Below, piece after piece: positions 28,473 through 37,431 of a stretch of 64,000 bases of DNA. How positions within the stretch are numbered: the stretch's first letter is position 1; every line of letters begins with the position of its first letter. A model generated the notes under the pieces. It was not told the origin of the DNA, did no database searches, and saw nothing but the letters and a program-made list of their open reading frames with translations. This DNA is from DTLC01 sp964555645 (lineage in GTDB: Bacteria > Verrucomicrobiota > Verrucomicrobiia > Limisphaerales > DTLC01). A program made the translations under genes and the position numbers. The stretch is from assembly GCA_964555645.1 (NCBI GenBank), contig CAZKTA010000001.1, positions 458,979 to 522,978 of the forward strand. Direction: 5' to 3'.

Positions 28473-29432
28473 TCATTTGCTGTTGCCTTCCTTTTGCTTC
28501 GCTGTGAGTGTTACGAACACATCCTCCAGCGAAGGCGCAATGGGCCGAATGTCGGCGTTTTGAATACCGGCTTCGGCCAGTCGGTTTGCCAGTGCAGCTT
28601 CACTCATGTTGTGCTCGACCAACAAGCGCATAGATTGACCAAACACGGTTGCGCTGTGCACTCCGGGCATACGGCGCACAGCTTGCAATGCAAGAGTTAC
28701 GTGGTCACACGTGACGTCGAGTCGGCGTGTGCCGGGCGGATTCACAGGTGGCAACTGCTTGAGCACATCCGGCTCACCGCACACGATGAGCTTGGACATG
28801 TAAATGTAGGCCACGTGCGAGCAGCGCTCAGCTTCGTCCATGTAATGCGTTGTTACAAACAATGTCATTCCTTGGCCTGCAAACTCGAACAATATGTCCC
28901 ACAACTCGCGCCGTGCCACTGGGTCAATGCCGGCAGTTGGCTCGTCGAGGAACAGCACCTGCGGCTTGTGTATAAGTGCGCAAGCCATCGCAAGGCGTTG
29001 GCGCCAGCCGCCAGACAGCACCGCAGCGCGCATGTTCAAATACGGCTCGAGGTGCGTCAGGGCGACCAACTCGTCGGTGCGTTCGCGTAATGCACTGCCG
29101 TGCAAGCCGTACAGCCGGCCGTAAAACCTGAGGTTTTCAAGCACTGTTAGCTCGTCATAAAGCGAAAATTTTTGAGACATGTATCCGATGATGCCTTTGA
29201 GCTGGTCAGACTCGCGGGTAACATCCAACCCGGCAATGGTGGCGTGCCCATCTGTTGGCTCGAGTATGCCACACAAGATTCGGATTACTGTGGATTTACC
29301 CGACCCGTTCGGGCCGAGAAATCCGAAAATAGCCCCCTTGGGCACGGAAAAACAGACGTGGTCAACTGCGATCACATGTCCAAACTTCTTGGTAAGGTTT
29401 TCTGCGTAAACCATCGAACTCGCCTCGTTCAT
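28473..29432 (-). CDS. ABC exporter ATP-binding protein
   Basis: About 319 residues from ATG 29432, with alternatives at 29459 and 29414. Walker A GPNGSGKST, signature LSGGWRQR and Walker B VLFLDEPTAGID are intact. The unusual Trp in the signature is shared with a group of multidrug-type ATPases paired with YhhJ-like permeases. The C-terminal quarter is the extra domain seen in CcmA/DrrA-like proteins. It energises the permease encoded just downstream. The HlyD subunit is encoded upstream beyond an unrelated ORF. Confidence 0.9.
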   Translation of the reverse strand: MNEASSMVYAENLTKKFGHVIAVDHVCFSVPKGAIFGFLGPNGSGKSTVIRILCGILEPTDGHATIAGLDVTRESDQLKGIIGYMSQKFSLYDELTVLENLRFYGRLYGLHGSALRERTDELVALTHLEPYLNMRAAVLSGGWRQRLAMACALIHKPQVLFLDEPTAGIDPVARRELWDILFEFAGQGMTLFVTTHYMDEAERCSHVAYIYMSKLIVCGEPDVLKQLPPVNPPGTRRLDVTCDHVTLALQAVRRMPGVHSATVFGQSMRLLVEHNMSEAALANRLAEAGIQNADIRPIAPSLEDVFVTLTAKQKEGNSK

Positions 29433-29520
29433 GCTGTAACAGCCACTCGGCACTGGCATTACGATACGGTCGGCATCCTTCTTTCACGTGTTGAGGTTCA
29501 ACAAAGCGAAACGCTGCCTG

Positions 29521-30084
29521 TTACCGGAAATTAACTCGCTTAAGCAGCGGCGCGTTGCCCTGCGAAGTATCAATCTCGTAATCACCGTCGGGAACAGTCT
29601 GGCCCTGCATACACCTTTGCCACAGTTTTTGTACGTGAAACTGCATTTTTTTATCCAGTTTCTCAGCTAGGGATTTTATGCGGTCAATCCCACGACTACT
29701 CGGGTGTAGAAATGATAACCCGAAACTGGCTTTTCCATTTCTGATTGAAACGAGCATCTTGTTCAACGAAACATCCGCTATAGTCTTCGGCCCCACCGGG
29801 TCGTAGTGAGCAGATACTTTATCGCGTAGTTCAACTAGTGACTTGTGTGTGTCCCAGTACTGTTGTGGAACTACATTGTCTGGAATTCGTACTTCGCTAC
29901 GTTGCTTAAACGGTCTAGCGTACAGCACCGCCAGTGCGGTAAATAACACCTCGTATAGTGGATGAAGCGGACCGATTTTTTCGCGCTGGATGTAGTCGCA
30001 CAACTTAGCCACCTCCGAAAACGTAATTGCTGCGTGTTGGAACTTCCAAAACTCGATACGGTCTTTGTAAGCAAGCTTAACCAT
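29521..30084 (-). CDS. Unknown protein with HEPN-like RDKVSAH motif
   Basis: A 187-residue soluble protein, no signal peptide. It is not a family I can name. The mid-region LYEVLFTALAVLY...SLVELRDKVSAHYDP, with Arg87 and His93, resembles the R-x(4-6)-H motif and helical setting of HEPN RNases and AbiU2/AbiV-like defence proteins. That resemblance is weak evidence only. It sits between the HlyD gene and the ABC ATPase gene, which are normally adjacent, on the same strand. Its codons look more AT-rich than the neighbours. Insertion of a foreign gene is a reasonable reading. It could also be a degraded or domesticated protein with no nuclease role. Confidence 0.6.
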   Translation of the reverse strand: MVKLAYKDRIEFWKFQHAAITFSEVAKLCDYIQREKIGPLHPLYEVLFTALAVLYARPFKQRSEVRIPDNVVPQQYWDTHKSLVELRDKVSAHYDPVGPKTIADVSLNKMLVSIRNGKASFGLSFLHPSSRGIDRIKSLAEKLDKKMQFHVQKLWQRCMQGQTVPDGDYEIDTSQGNAPLLKRVNFR

Positions 30085-30142
30085 AAGAACAGCGTGTAAA
30101 TGTCAACATGTTTATGCCGAGCGCACATGTTTTTGAGCGCGC

Positions 30143-31105
30143 TCAGCGACCAACACTAACTTGGTTGATCTGGAAAAACACATCTACTGCCATACCGGCG
30201 CGGAATGCGCCCGTGCGATTGTCAAGTCGCACTTTGACCGGGTACACTTGTTTGATCCGTTCTTCGATGGTCTGGACATTTCGGGGTGTGAACTCGGCCA
30301 TCCGACTGATGAACTCGATTACACCTTCGAACTCGCGGTTTGGGAACGCGTCCACGCGCACTTTTACAGTGTCGCCCAACCTAAGATGACCGAGCCACGA
30401 TTCAGGCACGTAGACACGTGCATACGTACGGTCAGGAAACAACACTGTGGCAACTTCGCGGTTTGGGGCCAGTACATCCCCTTGCCGCACATGTAACACT
30501 TCAAGCACGCAATTCGTCGGTGCAACGATTTGCATTTCACGCAGTTGTGCTTGTAGCTCGGCTAACTGCGCGCGTGCCTGAGCAATCTGTTCTGGCTTTG
30601 TGCCTGCAAGTAACATGTCGTACCTGCTTTTGGCTGCAGCAGCGCTTTTCTCAAGTGCAGAGGCACGGCTGATGGCAAGGTCGTATTCCGCAGTTGAGAT
30701 AGTCTTCTTTTCGAACAGCTCAGTCGCACGTTTTGCGTCTGCACGCGCAAACTGGAGCTGGGCCAGTTGCGCTTCCCATTCCGCCTTTGCGATGGCGATT
30801 TCTTCCTTGCGGGGACCGGCTTCAAGCTCGGCCAGTACTGCTGCAGCGCGGTCGCAACGTGCCCGAAGTTCTGTTGCCTCAAGCTCGACAATAACCTGGC
30901 CGTTTGTCAAAAACTCGCCTTCCTGTGCCAAGATTCTTTCGACACGCCCCCCATAACGCGATGCAAGTCGGGCTTCGTCTGTCTCGATCGTACCCGAGAC
31001 AAATGGCCGGCTATTGTTCCGGCTACATCCAGCACACAGAACGGCAAGCCAGAACAGTACGACCCGGATAAGTACATTTGCGTGCACCGGTACCAACATT
31101 ACCAA
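30143..31105 (-). CDS. HlyD-type periplasmic adaptor lipoprotein
   Basis: A 320-residue membrane-fusion protein. The N-terminus has a hydrophobic segment ending in LCAGC, a lipobox with Cys27 as the likely lipidated residue. Then follow the barrel-sandwich hybrid (VSGTIETDEARLASRYGGRV), a long coiled-coil hairpin (about residues 80-185) and the second lipoyl half with the beta-barrel (VPESWLGHLRLGDTVKV). It bridges an inner-membrane ABC exporter to an outer-membrane channel. It belongs with the ATPase and permease downstream, as in YbhG/YhiI-type systems. Confidence 0.88.
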   Translation of the reverse strand: MVMLVPVHANVLIRVVLFWLAVLCAGCSRNNSRPFVSGTIETDEARLASRYGGRVERILAQEGEFLTNGQVIVELEATELRARCDRAAAVLAELEAGPRKEEIAIAKAEWEAQLAQLQFARADAKRATELFEKKTISTAEYDLAISRASALEKSAAAAKSRYDMLLAGTKPEQIAQARAQLAELQAQLREMQIVAPTNCVLEVLHVRQGDVLAPNREVATVLFPDRTYARVYVPESWLGHLRLGDTVKVRVDAFPNREFEGVIEFISRMAEFTPRNVQTIEERIKQVYPVKVRLDNRTGAFRAGMAVDVFFQINQVSVGR

Positions 31106-31178
31106 ACAACAAATGCGTGTTCAACCCGGTGCCTTGTCCGAGCGCCGCACAAATCCTGCAGCTTCGGTTTAGGTGCGT

Positions 31179-32678
31179 TCACATGCCCGGGCTGCAAAGC
31201 TTGGCGAACCTTTCATGAGCCGCGCGCCAGGTTGGTATCAGGTCCTGCTGCGGTTCGAACTCGCGCACGTCGAATGATTTGCGCACGACCTCGCGCATTT
31301 CAGAAAGTGACGCTAGTTCGCCCGAGGCCATTACTTGCGTAAGCACGTTTCCGAGCGCTGTTGCTTCTACTGGCCCAGCCAACACGGGCCGCTCGCACGC
31401 AGTTGCAGCGAACTGGTTGAGCAAGTCATTTTGTGACCCGCCACCAACAATGTGGATTGCGTCGATCCGCCGGCCAATCAATTCCTGTAGCCACCCCAAC
31501 ACTAGGCGGTACTTAAGTGCCAGGCTTTCCAGAGCGCACCTGACAAGCTCGCCTTCGGTCTGTGGGACAGGTTGCCCGGTCTTGCGGCAAAAAGCCTGGA
31601 TGGCCGCTGGCATGTCTGGTGGGTTAAAGAATGACGGATCGTCTGGGTTAACCAACGAGCGTAATGCAGGCGCTTTTGCAGCCAACCGAACGAGCTCTGC
31701 GTAACCGAGCTTTGACCCGCGCGCTTCGAATGCGCGCCTGCACTGTTGCACCAGCCACAGCCCCATGATGTTTTTCAGCAGCCGATACGTATAATTGACA
31801 CCGCCTTCGTTTGTGAAATTAAGCTCGAGTGCGCATCTGGAAAGGTTCGCCTTTGGGGTTTCGACACCCATCAATGACCATGTGCCAGAGCTTAGGTATG
31901 CCCAGTTTGTTTTGCCCGTGTTCGCAGTTGGCACACCCGCAACTGCTGCAGCGGTGTCATGCGACGGCGGCGCAACAATTTTGACATTCCTGAGTCCGGT
32001 TTGGTCTGCGACTGAACGCCTCAGATGCCCAAGCTCAGTGCCAGGCGGAACGATCTTCGGCAGGAAATGGGTCGGGATACCGAACTTCTTTAAGAGTGTG
32101 TAGGACCAGTTCCGTTTTGTGGGATGCAAAAATTGCGATGTTGAAGCGATGGTAAACTCGGCCACACGCGACCCGCACATGCACCAGTGGAAAAAGTCCG
32201 GCATAAACAGCAGGCAATCCGCTGCCTTCAGCAAATCCGGCGAGTGCTCATGCCACGCGATGAGTTGGTATAGCGAGTTCAATTCCATGAACTGCAGGCC
32301 TGTTTGAGCAAAAATCTCTGCGCGTGTGACCTTTTTGAAAGCGCGTTCGAGCGCACCGCGCGTGCGTGCATCCCGGTAGTGATATGGTAGCCCGAGTATT
32401 TCGTCCCGTTTGTTTAACATGACAAAATCGACACCCCACGTGTCCGTGCCGACTGATACAACTGCTTTACCAAATTTTTTTGCTGCCAAGCCAAGCCCGG
32501 TTTGTATCTCAGCCCAAAGCCTGAGCACATCCCACCGCATTGAGTCAGCAACATAAACCGGACCGTTAGCGAACCTATGAAGTTCTTCGAGCTTTATTTT
32601 TTTGCCGTTCCACACACCTGCGATCACACGACCGCTTTCAGCACCAAGATCAACTCCGAGATAGACTTTCGCTTTCAT
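31179..32678 (-). CDS. rhaB: L-rhamnulokinase
   Basis: A 499-residue FGGY-family kinase. The N-terminal phosphate-binding sequence LGVDLGAESGRV, SVGTDTWGVDF, and the C-terminal ATP site IHIVGGGSQNDLLNQ match rhamnulokinases. It phosphorylates L-rhamnulose to L-rhamnulose 1-phosphate. It is the last gene of the leftward rhamnose operon, 38 bp after the rhaM-like gene. No rhamnulose-1-phosphate aldolase (rhaD) is found in the window. Confidence 0.93.
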   Translation of the reverse strand: MKAKVYLGVDLGAESGRVIAGVWNGKKIKLEELHRFANGPVYVADSMRWDVLRLWAEIQTGLGLAAKKFGKAVVSVGTDTWGVDFVMLNKRDEILGLPYHYRDARTRGALERAFKKVTRAEIFAQTGLQFMELNSLYQLIAWHEHSPDLLKAADCLLFMPDFFHWCMCGSRVAEFTIASTSQFLHPTKRNWSYTLLKKFGIPTHFLPKIVPPGTELGHLRRSVADQTGLRNVKIVAPPSHDTAAAVAGVPTANTGKTNWAYLSSGTWSLMGVETPKANLSRCALELNFTNEGGVNYTYRLLKNIMGLWLVQQCRRAFEARGSKLGYAELVRLAAKAPALRSLVNPDDPSFFNPPDMPAAIQAFCRKTGQPVPQTEGELVRCALESLALKYRLVLGWLQELIGRRIDAIHIVGGGSQNDLLNQFAATACERPVLAGPVEATALGNVLTQVMASGELASLSEMREVVRKSFDVREFEPQQDLIPTWRAAHERFAKLCSPGM

Positions 32679-32711
32679 AGCATTGAGTTTCGGTTTTGTG
32701 AGAGGATTCTA

Positions 32712-32725
32712 CTGGATCAATCCAG
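32712..32725. promoter_or_regulatory. 14-bp palindrome between rhaM and rhaB
   Basis: CTGGAT-CA-ATCCAG is a perfect 6-bp inverted repeat spanning the rhaM stop codon and the rhaM-rhaB gap. A near-identical element lies upstream of rhaA at 37384-37397. It may be an internal operator or only a coincidence. Confidence 0.35.
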
Positions 32726-33031
32726 ATGAAAAACTTCATTGAGCGGGCGGGTCATAGGCGAGTTGTCAGGGTTCGTTTCCATGAGCGGCGCCATGTAATC
32801 CCACCATTTTCGCATCACGGGCGAATTGTGCAATTGACCAGCCTTGTGGTTATCTGCCAGCTTTTGCACAGCAAACAATGTGAGGTTCTGCTCGTCCAAA
32901 AAGATCGAGTAATCGCATATACCCGCTGCGCGTAGTTCTGCCGCAAGTTCGGGCCAGATATTGTCGTGTCGCCGTTTGTATTCGGCTGCGCATCCGGGTT
33001 TGAGTTTCATTACGAATGCATTCCTAATCAC
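32717..33031 (-). CDS. rhaM: L-rhamnose mutarotase
   Basis: A 104-residue small alpha/beta-barrel protein matching RhaM/YiiL. The catalytic-region sequence YKRRHDNIWPEL and the C-terminal MRKWWDYMAPLM are characteristic. It interconverts alpha and beta anomers of L-rhamnose so that the isomerase gets its preferred form. It lies 15 bp after a small membrane-protein gene and 38 bp before rhaB in the operon. Confidence 0.92.
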   Translation of the reverse strand: MIRNAFVMKLKPGCAAEYKRRHDNIWPELAAELRAAGICDYSIFLDEQNLTLFAVQKLADNHKAGQLHNSPVMRKWWDYMAPLMETNPDNSPMTRPLNEVFHLD

Positions 33032-33046
33032 GGCCCGTAGTGTAGC

Positions 33047-33220
33047 TCAGGTTGTTTTGTGTTCCATCCAAATCGGCGCTGTGATAAACCACAACATCGA
33101 GGCAATCAACATCCAGCGTTGAGCCTGGGCTAAATCCAGTCTATCGGCAAAAAACAAAACCGCAGGCCCAATTGTTCCGGTCAGTGCAATCGCGGACAAG
33201 ATTTGCGCAACAAGTTTCAT
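33047..33220 (-). CDS. Small two-helix membrane protein, permease partner
   Basis: 57 residues from ATG 33220 (MKLVAQILSAIAL), with two hydrophobic helices and a short charged turn (ADRLDLAQAQR). The start overlaps the permease stop as ATGA. That decides this start over a longer frame running into the permease gene. Its place directly after an NCS1-like permease suggests an accessory subunit or stabiliser. I do not recognise a named family. Confidence 0.75.
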   Translation of the reverse strand: MKLVAQILSAIALTGTIGPAVLFFADRLDLAQAQRWMLIASMLWFITAPIWMEHKTT

Positions 33221-34632
33221 GCCGTATTTTTTGGTTGCATTTGCTCTGCAATAGCACTGCGCTGCATAACTGCGCTCAGCCCAATGTAAAGCAGCACTGT
33301 CACAAACCAGCAGGGCAAGCTGACGAAATAGATTTGCACACCGCCGTGCAGTACCAGCAGCGTGCCGACCGCCACGCTGGCCAACCACGCTGCACCCGCT
33401 GCCCAGTTGATCGTGCGCCGGGTGATTTCGGCGAAGTTACTTCGCAGACCCAGCCGTGGCAAGAGCCAGAAGTCCACGAAAATCACCGCCCCCATCGGCA
33501 TGAGGATCATGCCCCAGAGCGCAACAAAGTCCAGCAAGCGCATGGTTACAATCGGGAAAATGGCTGTTATGCTTGCAATTAACCCGATCACGAGTGTGAC
33601 CTTGAATCGTGACCAGCTCGGGTGCAGCGATTGAAACGCAAGCCCGGCGCGATAGAGTGTCGGGTTCGCCGTTGTCCAGCCGGCAATCACAACGCACAAC
33701 AGACCGGCCAAGCCGCACGCACGGTGTGCAAGTGGTCCGGGCAGCACAGCGGTATTTGTGGGGTCATGCTTGAGTTGCACGGCGTATAATGTTGAAGCTG
33801 CGACCCAGGCCATGAAATGCCCCAGATACATTCCGCCGGCCGAGCTGAGCGCGTACCATGGTTTTTTGGCGAAGCGCAAGATCGAAAGGTCTGACATGCC
33901 GATGTGCCATGCCATGTTGCAAAACCACGCGAAAAACATCACGTGCCAGAAGGTGAACTTGACACGACCTGCCAATGGTTCGCCACCCTTCCAAATCGCG
34001 GTCGAAGCGACATGCCAGAACTCACCAAGCCGCGTTAGGCCCATCTCGCGGAACCCGATGATCCCGAACGCAAGGAACATTAGCACAAGCCAGGGCGCAG
34101 CGAAGTTGGCAAACCGCGCTACGAATTTGTAGCCGTATGCTGCGACAATCGAAAACAACACACCGGTTACAAGCACTGCAGCAACCCACCCCATACTTGT
34201 CGGCAGTGTATCGTTCAGTTCGGGCATCGAGAACTTGAAAAACACACCCCAAGCAGTGGCTGAGACCGTTATCATTGCACCCGCCAGCACGGTGAACATT
34301 GTGCCGTTTGCGAAGTTATAGGCAGATACTAGCTTGCGGCCGCAGATTTTCTCGAGCTGGTAATACATCGTTAGACGTGCGCGGGTGGCAATGGGCGCAG
34401 TGAAAAACGTCCAGCTCAGCACGGCCAAGAGGTTGCCCACCAACAAGCCAAAGATGAAATCAAACGCGCTGACGCCCGCAGCAAGAAATAAGGGGCCGAT
34501 CATTATCTCGGTGCCGGCTACGTGTTCACCTGAAAACTGGCCGACGTAACTTTTCAACCCGAGTAATGCATGCTGTGGCACAGGTTCGCGCTCGTATTCG
34601 TTAACAGGCTCGCGATGTTCGGCCTTTGGCAT
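33217..34632 (-). CDS. NCS1-like (purine-cytosine permease family) transporter
   Basis: A 471-residue inner-membrane protein with about 12 hydrophobic helices. The N-terminal stretch GEHVAGTEIMIGPLFLAAGV and the helix pattern resemble NCS1 nucleobase/vitamin symporters of the LeuT fold. It is embedded in the rhamnose operon between rhaT and rhaM, so its substrate may be rhamnose, a rhamnoside or a related sugar rather than a nucleobase. That would be unusual for NCS1 and is inference from position only. Confidence 0.75.
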   Translation of the reverse strand: MPKAEHREPVNEYEREPVPQHALLGLKSYVGQFSGEHVAGTEIMIGPLFLAAGVSAFDFIFGLLVGNLLAVLSWTFFTAPIATRARLTMYYQLEKICGRKLVSAYNFANGTMFTVLAGAMITVSATAWGVFFKFSMPELNDTLPTSMGWVAAVLVTGVLFSIVAAYGYKFVARFANFAAPWLVLMFLAFGIIGFREMGLTRLGEFWHVASTAIWKGGEPLAGRVKFTFWHVMFFAWFCNMAWHIGMSDLSILRFAKKPWYALSSAGGMYLGHFMAWVAASTLYAVQLKHDPTNTAVLPGPLAHRACGLAGLLCVVIAGWTTANPTLYRAGLAFQSLHPSWSRFKVTLVIGLIASITAIFPIVTMRLLDFVALWGMILMPMGAVIFVDFWLLPRLGLRSNFAEITRRTINWAAGAAWLASVAVGTLLVLHGGVQIYFVSLPCWFVTVLLYIGLSAVMQRSAIAEQMQPKNTA

Positions 34633-34745
34633 TAATCACCCTCCACTGTTTGGGAACGGTTGTTCCGGTGTGTCACGGCCCTGGTCGGTCGGCCCGTTTT
34701 AAGTTGACTGCCACAACTGACGCAAGGCCCTTCGGACAGATGTAA

Positions 34746-35915
34746 TCAGTTGAAAGCCAACACTGACTCGACCGGCTCTTGCAGGTCGGCTGCGGGTTTC
34801 TCCTGGCCGAGCTTGCCGCTGTAGCCGGCTATTACCGCTGAAGCAATCAATAACACCAAACCTGCCGCGAGCCTTGTGCGTGTGCGCATGCTTGTACTAC
34901 GCCATTCGCCCAGCAGAATGCCAAGCAACGTGCTGAACAGGATCGCACTTGCCATTAAAACTGCCCATCCAATGTACGCAATTGCGCCCATTTTGGGTTC
35001 ACCGGTCTTGAAACATATGAACTGCGAACACCAAATCGCGCCTGCCACCCCAGCAAACACAATATTGGCAAGAATGGGTGCATTTTTTTTGGTGTAATCG
35101 CCGAGAGTTTTGTTCTTCGAGTTCAGATACAAACACCACGCACTATTCACAACGAACCCACCCAATAGTACCACCACAAGCACGGGCATGCCTTTCCAAG
35201 TGTTGGAGGTGACCGGTGCGGTCGTAAGTGCAAGTTGTTCGATGGCGCCTCCCCCCTGTAATCCGAAGCTCATGGCGGAACTCATCAAACCGGAGAAAAT
35301 TGCCACTGTGATCCCTTTTTTGAAGTTAAACTCGGCCACGGCCTTTTTCTTGATTTCATCGGGCAGCTCTTTTTCCTTGGACATGCCCGCCATGCCAACC
35401 AACACAATGCCAACCAGGGATACCAGCGCAGCAAGAAGTGAAACTTGGCCCGCTGCGGTTTGAAACAGCGTACCGAATTGGCCTTTTAGCAGCGGCGGGA
35501 TTATTGTGCCCGCAGCCGAGCACAAACCGCAACCGATTGCCAAGCCCAGCCCCACGCCGAGATACCGGATCATTAGGCCCCAGGTAAGTCCGCCAATACC
35601 CCATGCTGCGCCGCAACAAAAACAGTACAACAACTGTTTAGCAGGCGCTTTGCTCAACACCACAAACACATTTGGCGAGGTGACAAGCGTCAATATCCAT
35701 GGCACCAGCACAAGGCCGAACACAGCGTAAATGAACCAGTAACTTTCCCAGGCCCAATTCTTGACTCTTTTGAAAGGCAGGTAAAATACGGCGCCCGCAA
35801 GTCCGCCAAGCGCAAAGATCAAGATGCCCAGGGCAGGGTTTGTTGCGGGTGCAGCTAGCTCCGCTGCCGCTTGTAGCGTTTCAGCCGCTTGTTCAAATGC
35901 TTGGGTCGGTTCCAT
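34746..35915 (-). CDS. rhaT: L-rhamnose:proton symporter RhaT
   Basis: A 389-residue protein with about 10 transmembrane helices. Signature stretches such as AWGIGGLTWGLMIRYLGVGLG, GLMSSAMSFGLQGG and GAIWCSQFICFKTGEPKMG match RhaT. The protein has a longer acidic N-terminus (about 30 residues) and a soluble tail compared with E. coli RhaT. It imports L-rhamnose with protons. It starts 27 bp after rhaA. Confidence 0.92.
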   Translation of the reverse strand: MEPTQAFEQAAETLQAAAELAAPATNPALGILIFALGGLAGAVFYLPFKRVKNWAWESYWFIYAVFGLVLVPWILTLVTSPNVFVVLSKAPAKQLLYCFCCGAAWGIGGLTWGLMIRYLGVGLGLAIGCGLCSAAGTIIPPLLKGQFGTLFQTAAGQVSLLAALVSLVGIVLVGMAGMSKEKELPDEIKKKAVAEFNFKKGITVAIFSGLMSSAMSFGLQGGGAIEQLALTTAPVTSNTWKGMPVLVVVLLGGFVVNSAWCLYLNSKNKTLGDYTKKNAPILANIVFAGVAGAIWCSQFICFKTGEPKMGAIAYIGWAVLMASAILFSTLLGILLGEWRSTSMRTRTRLAAGLVLLIASAVIAGYSGKLGQEKPAADLQEPVESVLAFN

Positions 35916-35942
35916 ACAGTTTGTCGGGGGTTAAATTGCAGG

Positions 35943-37211
35943 TTATTGGCGTTTTGAAAGCACGTCCTTTTCGTACTTCTTAACCTCAGCCAGCCAAGCG
36001 TCGCCAACGGGCACGCCCATCAGTTCGCAGTAGTAGTCCCAGACTGCGCCGGCCGGCAGCGTTTTTGCCTCTTCCATAAGTGCAAGGCGCGATGTGAAAT
36101 CGCCTTTAGCCTCGAATTGTTTAAGCTTTCCAACGGGCGCCAACAAAGCCAGTAACAACGCCTTTATCATGTTACGCGTGCCGATCACCCACGCGGCTAC
36201 CCGGTTAATGCTCGCATCGAAGTAATCGAGGCCGATCCTAACCCTGCCGATGTACCCGCCCCAAACGATCTCTTGTGCTATTGCCTCCAAATCGTCTGTG
36301 AGCGTGACCACGTGATCGCTGTCCCAACGAATGCCGCGGCTCACGTGTAGCGCAATCTCTGGCAGGTACATGAGCGTGGCGGAAATCTTGTCCGCAATTG
36401 TTTCGGTTGGATGATAATGACCCGCATCAAGCGTGAGCAAAATTTGCCTGCTGACCGCGTATCCGAGGTAAAACTCATGCGACCCGACCACGTAGCTTTC
36501 TGAGCCGATCCCGAACAGTTTGCCTTCGACAGAATCAACGTTGTAGCGTTTATCAATTTTCTTGCTAAAGATCTGGTCGAGCGACTCGAGCAACCGTTCA
36601 CGCGGTCCGCGCCGGTCTGCGGGGGTGTCCTTCATCCCGTCTGGGATCCAAAGGTTTGTGAGGCAGGTTTTGCCCAGGGCTTTGCCGAACTCGGCGCCTA
36701 TTTCACGACATCGGATACCGTGTTCGATCCAGAATTTTCGGATTGCGTTGTCGGGGTGTGAAAGTGTTAACCCATCGGCCGCTTTCGGGTGCGCAAAATA
36801 GGTTTGGTTAAAGTCGAGCGCAATCTTAAGTTCTTTTGCCCAGGCGATCCAGTTTTTGAACTGTTCGACACTCAACTCGTTGCGGTCAACTTTTTTGCCG
36901 CGCATCTCTGCATAACAGGCATGGATGTTAAACCTGTGCTTGCCCGGTATTAAGGACAATGCCTTTTGGAAATCTGCGCGCAGTTCATCCGGCGTGCGTG
37001 CTTTGCCCGGGTAATTACCTGTCACAGCCAAACCGCCGCCGAGTTGTTCACCCAAATTTTCAAACCCGCCGACGTCGTCACCTTGCCAACAGTGGATCGA
37101 GATAGAAATTTCGGCTAGTGTTTTAAGTGCTTTTTCCGTGTCAACACCAACTGCGGCGTAGCGTTCCTTTGCGAGTTGATAGGCTTGGTGGATCCTGTTT
37201 CGTGTAGCCAT
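35943..37211 (-). CDS. rhaA: L-rhamnose isomerase
   Basis: 422 residues from ATG 37211, the usual RhaA length. The open frame runs 140 codons further upstream, but that part is not RhaA and overlaps the divergent rpoD region. Conserved blocks SIHCWQGDDVGGFE, FNIHACYAEM, LDAGHYHPTETIADK and IRWDSDHVV carry the metal- and substrate-binding residues. It converts L-rhamnose to L-rhamnulose and heads the operon rhaA-rhaT-NCS1-small ORF-rhaM-rhaB. Confidence 0.95.
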   Translation of the reverse strand: MATRNRIHQAYQLAKERYAAVGVDTEKALKTLAEISISIHCWQGDDVGGFENLGEQLGGGLAVTGNYPGKARTPDELRADFQKALSLIPGKHRFNIHACYAEMRGKKVDRNELSVEQFKNWIAWAKELKIALDFNQTYFAHPKAADGLTLSHPDNAIRKFWIEHGIRCREIGAEFGKALGKTCLTNLWIPDGMKDTPADRRGPRERLLESLDQIFSKKIDKRYNVDSVEGKLFGIGSESYVVGSHEFYLGYAVSRQILLTLDAGHYHPTETIADKISATLMYLPEIALHVSRGIRWDSDHVVTLTDDLEAIAQEIVWGGYIGRVRIGLDYFDASINRVAAWVIGTRNMIKALLLALLAPVGKLKQFEAKGDFTSRLALMEEAKTLPAGAVWDYYCELMGVPVGDAWLAEVKKYEKDVLSKRQ

Positions 37212-37383
37212 AACTATAATTTGGTATGAGTTGTCGTGGTTATTTTTGCGTATGTTAAATGCAATAACATCGCAGTCAAGACGCGCGTAGGCAAAAATAC
37301 GTACTTCGCCATACGCAATAAAATGTTGTTGCAGACAGCTTGACTCGCGCAAAACCGAGCAGCATACTGCAATTGTTTTTGTG

Positions 37384-37397
37384 CTGGATTGGTCCAG
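37384..37397. promoter_or_regulatory. Palindrome in the rhaA/rpoD divergent region
   Basis: CTGGAT-TG-GTCCAG lies inside the perfect 7-bp inverted repeat TGCTGGA-TTGG-TCCAGCA (37382-37399). It is about 170 bp upstream of the rhaA start and 35 bp upstream of the rpoD start. It matches the element at the rhaM/rhaB junction in 12 of 14 positions. It is a candidate operator for a rhamnose regulator encoded elsewhere. Confidence 0.4.
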
Positions 37398-37431
37398 CAA
37401 CGAGGAGTAACGTTGAGCGGCTAAATCGAGT

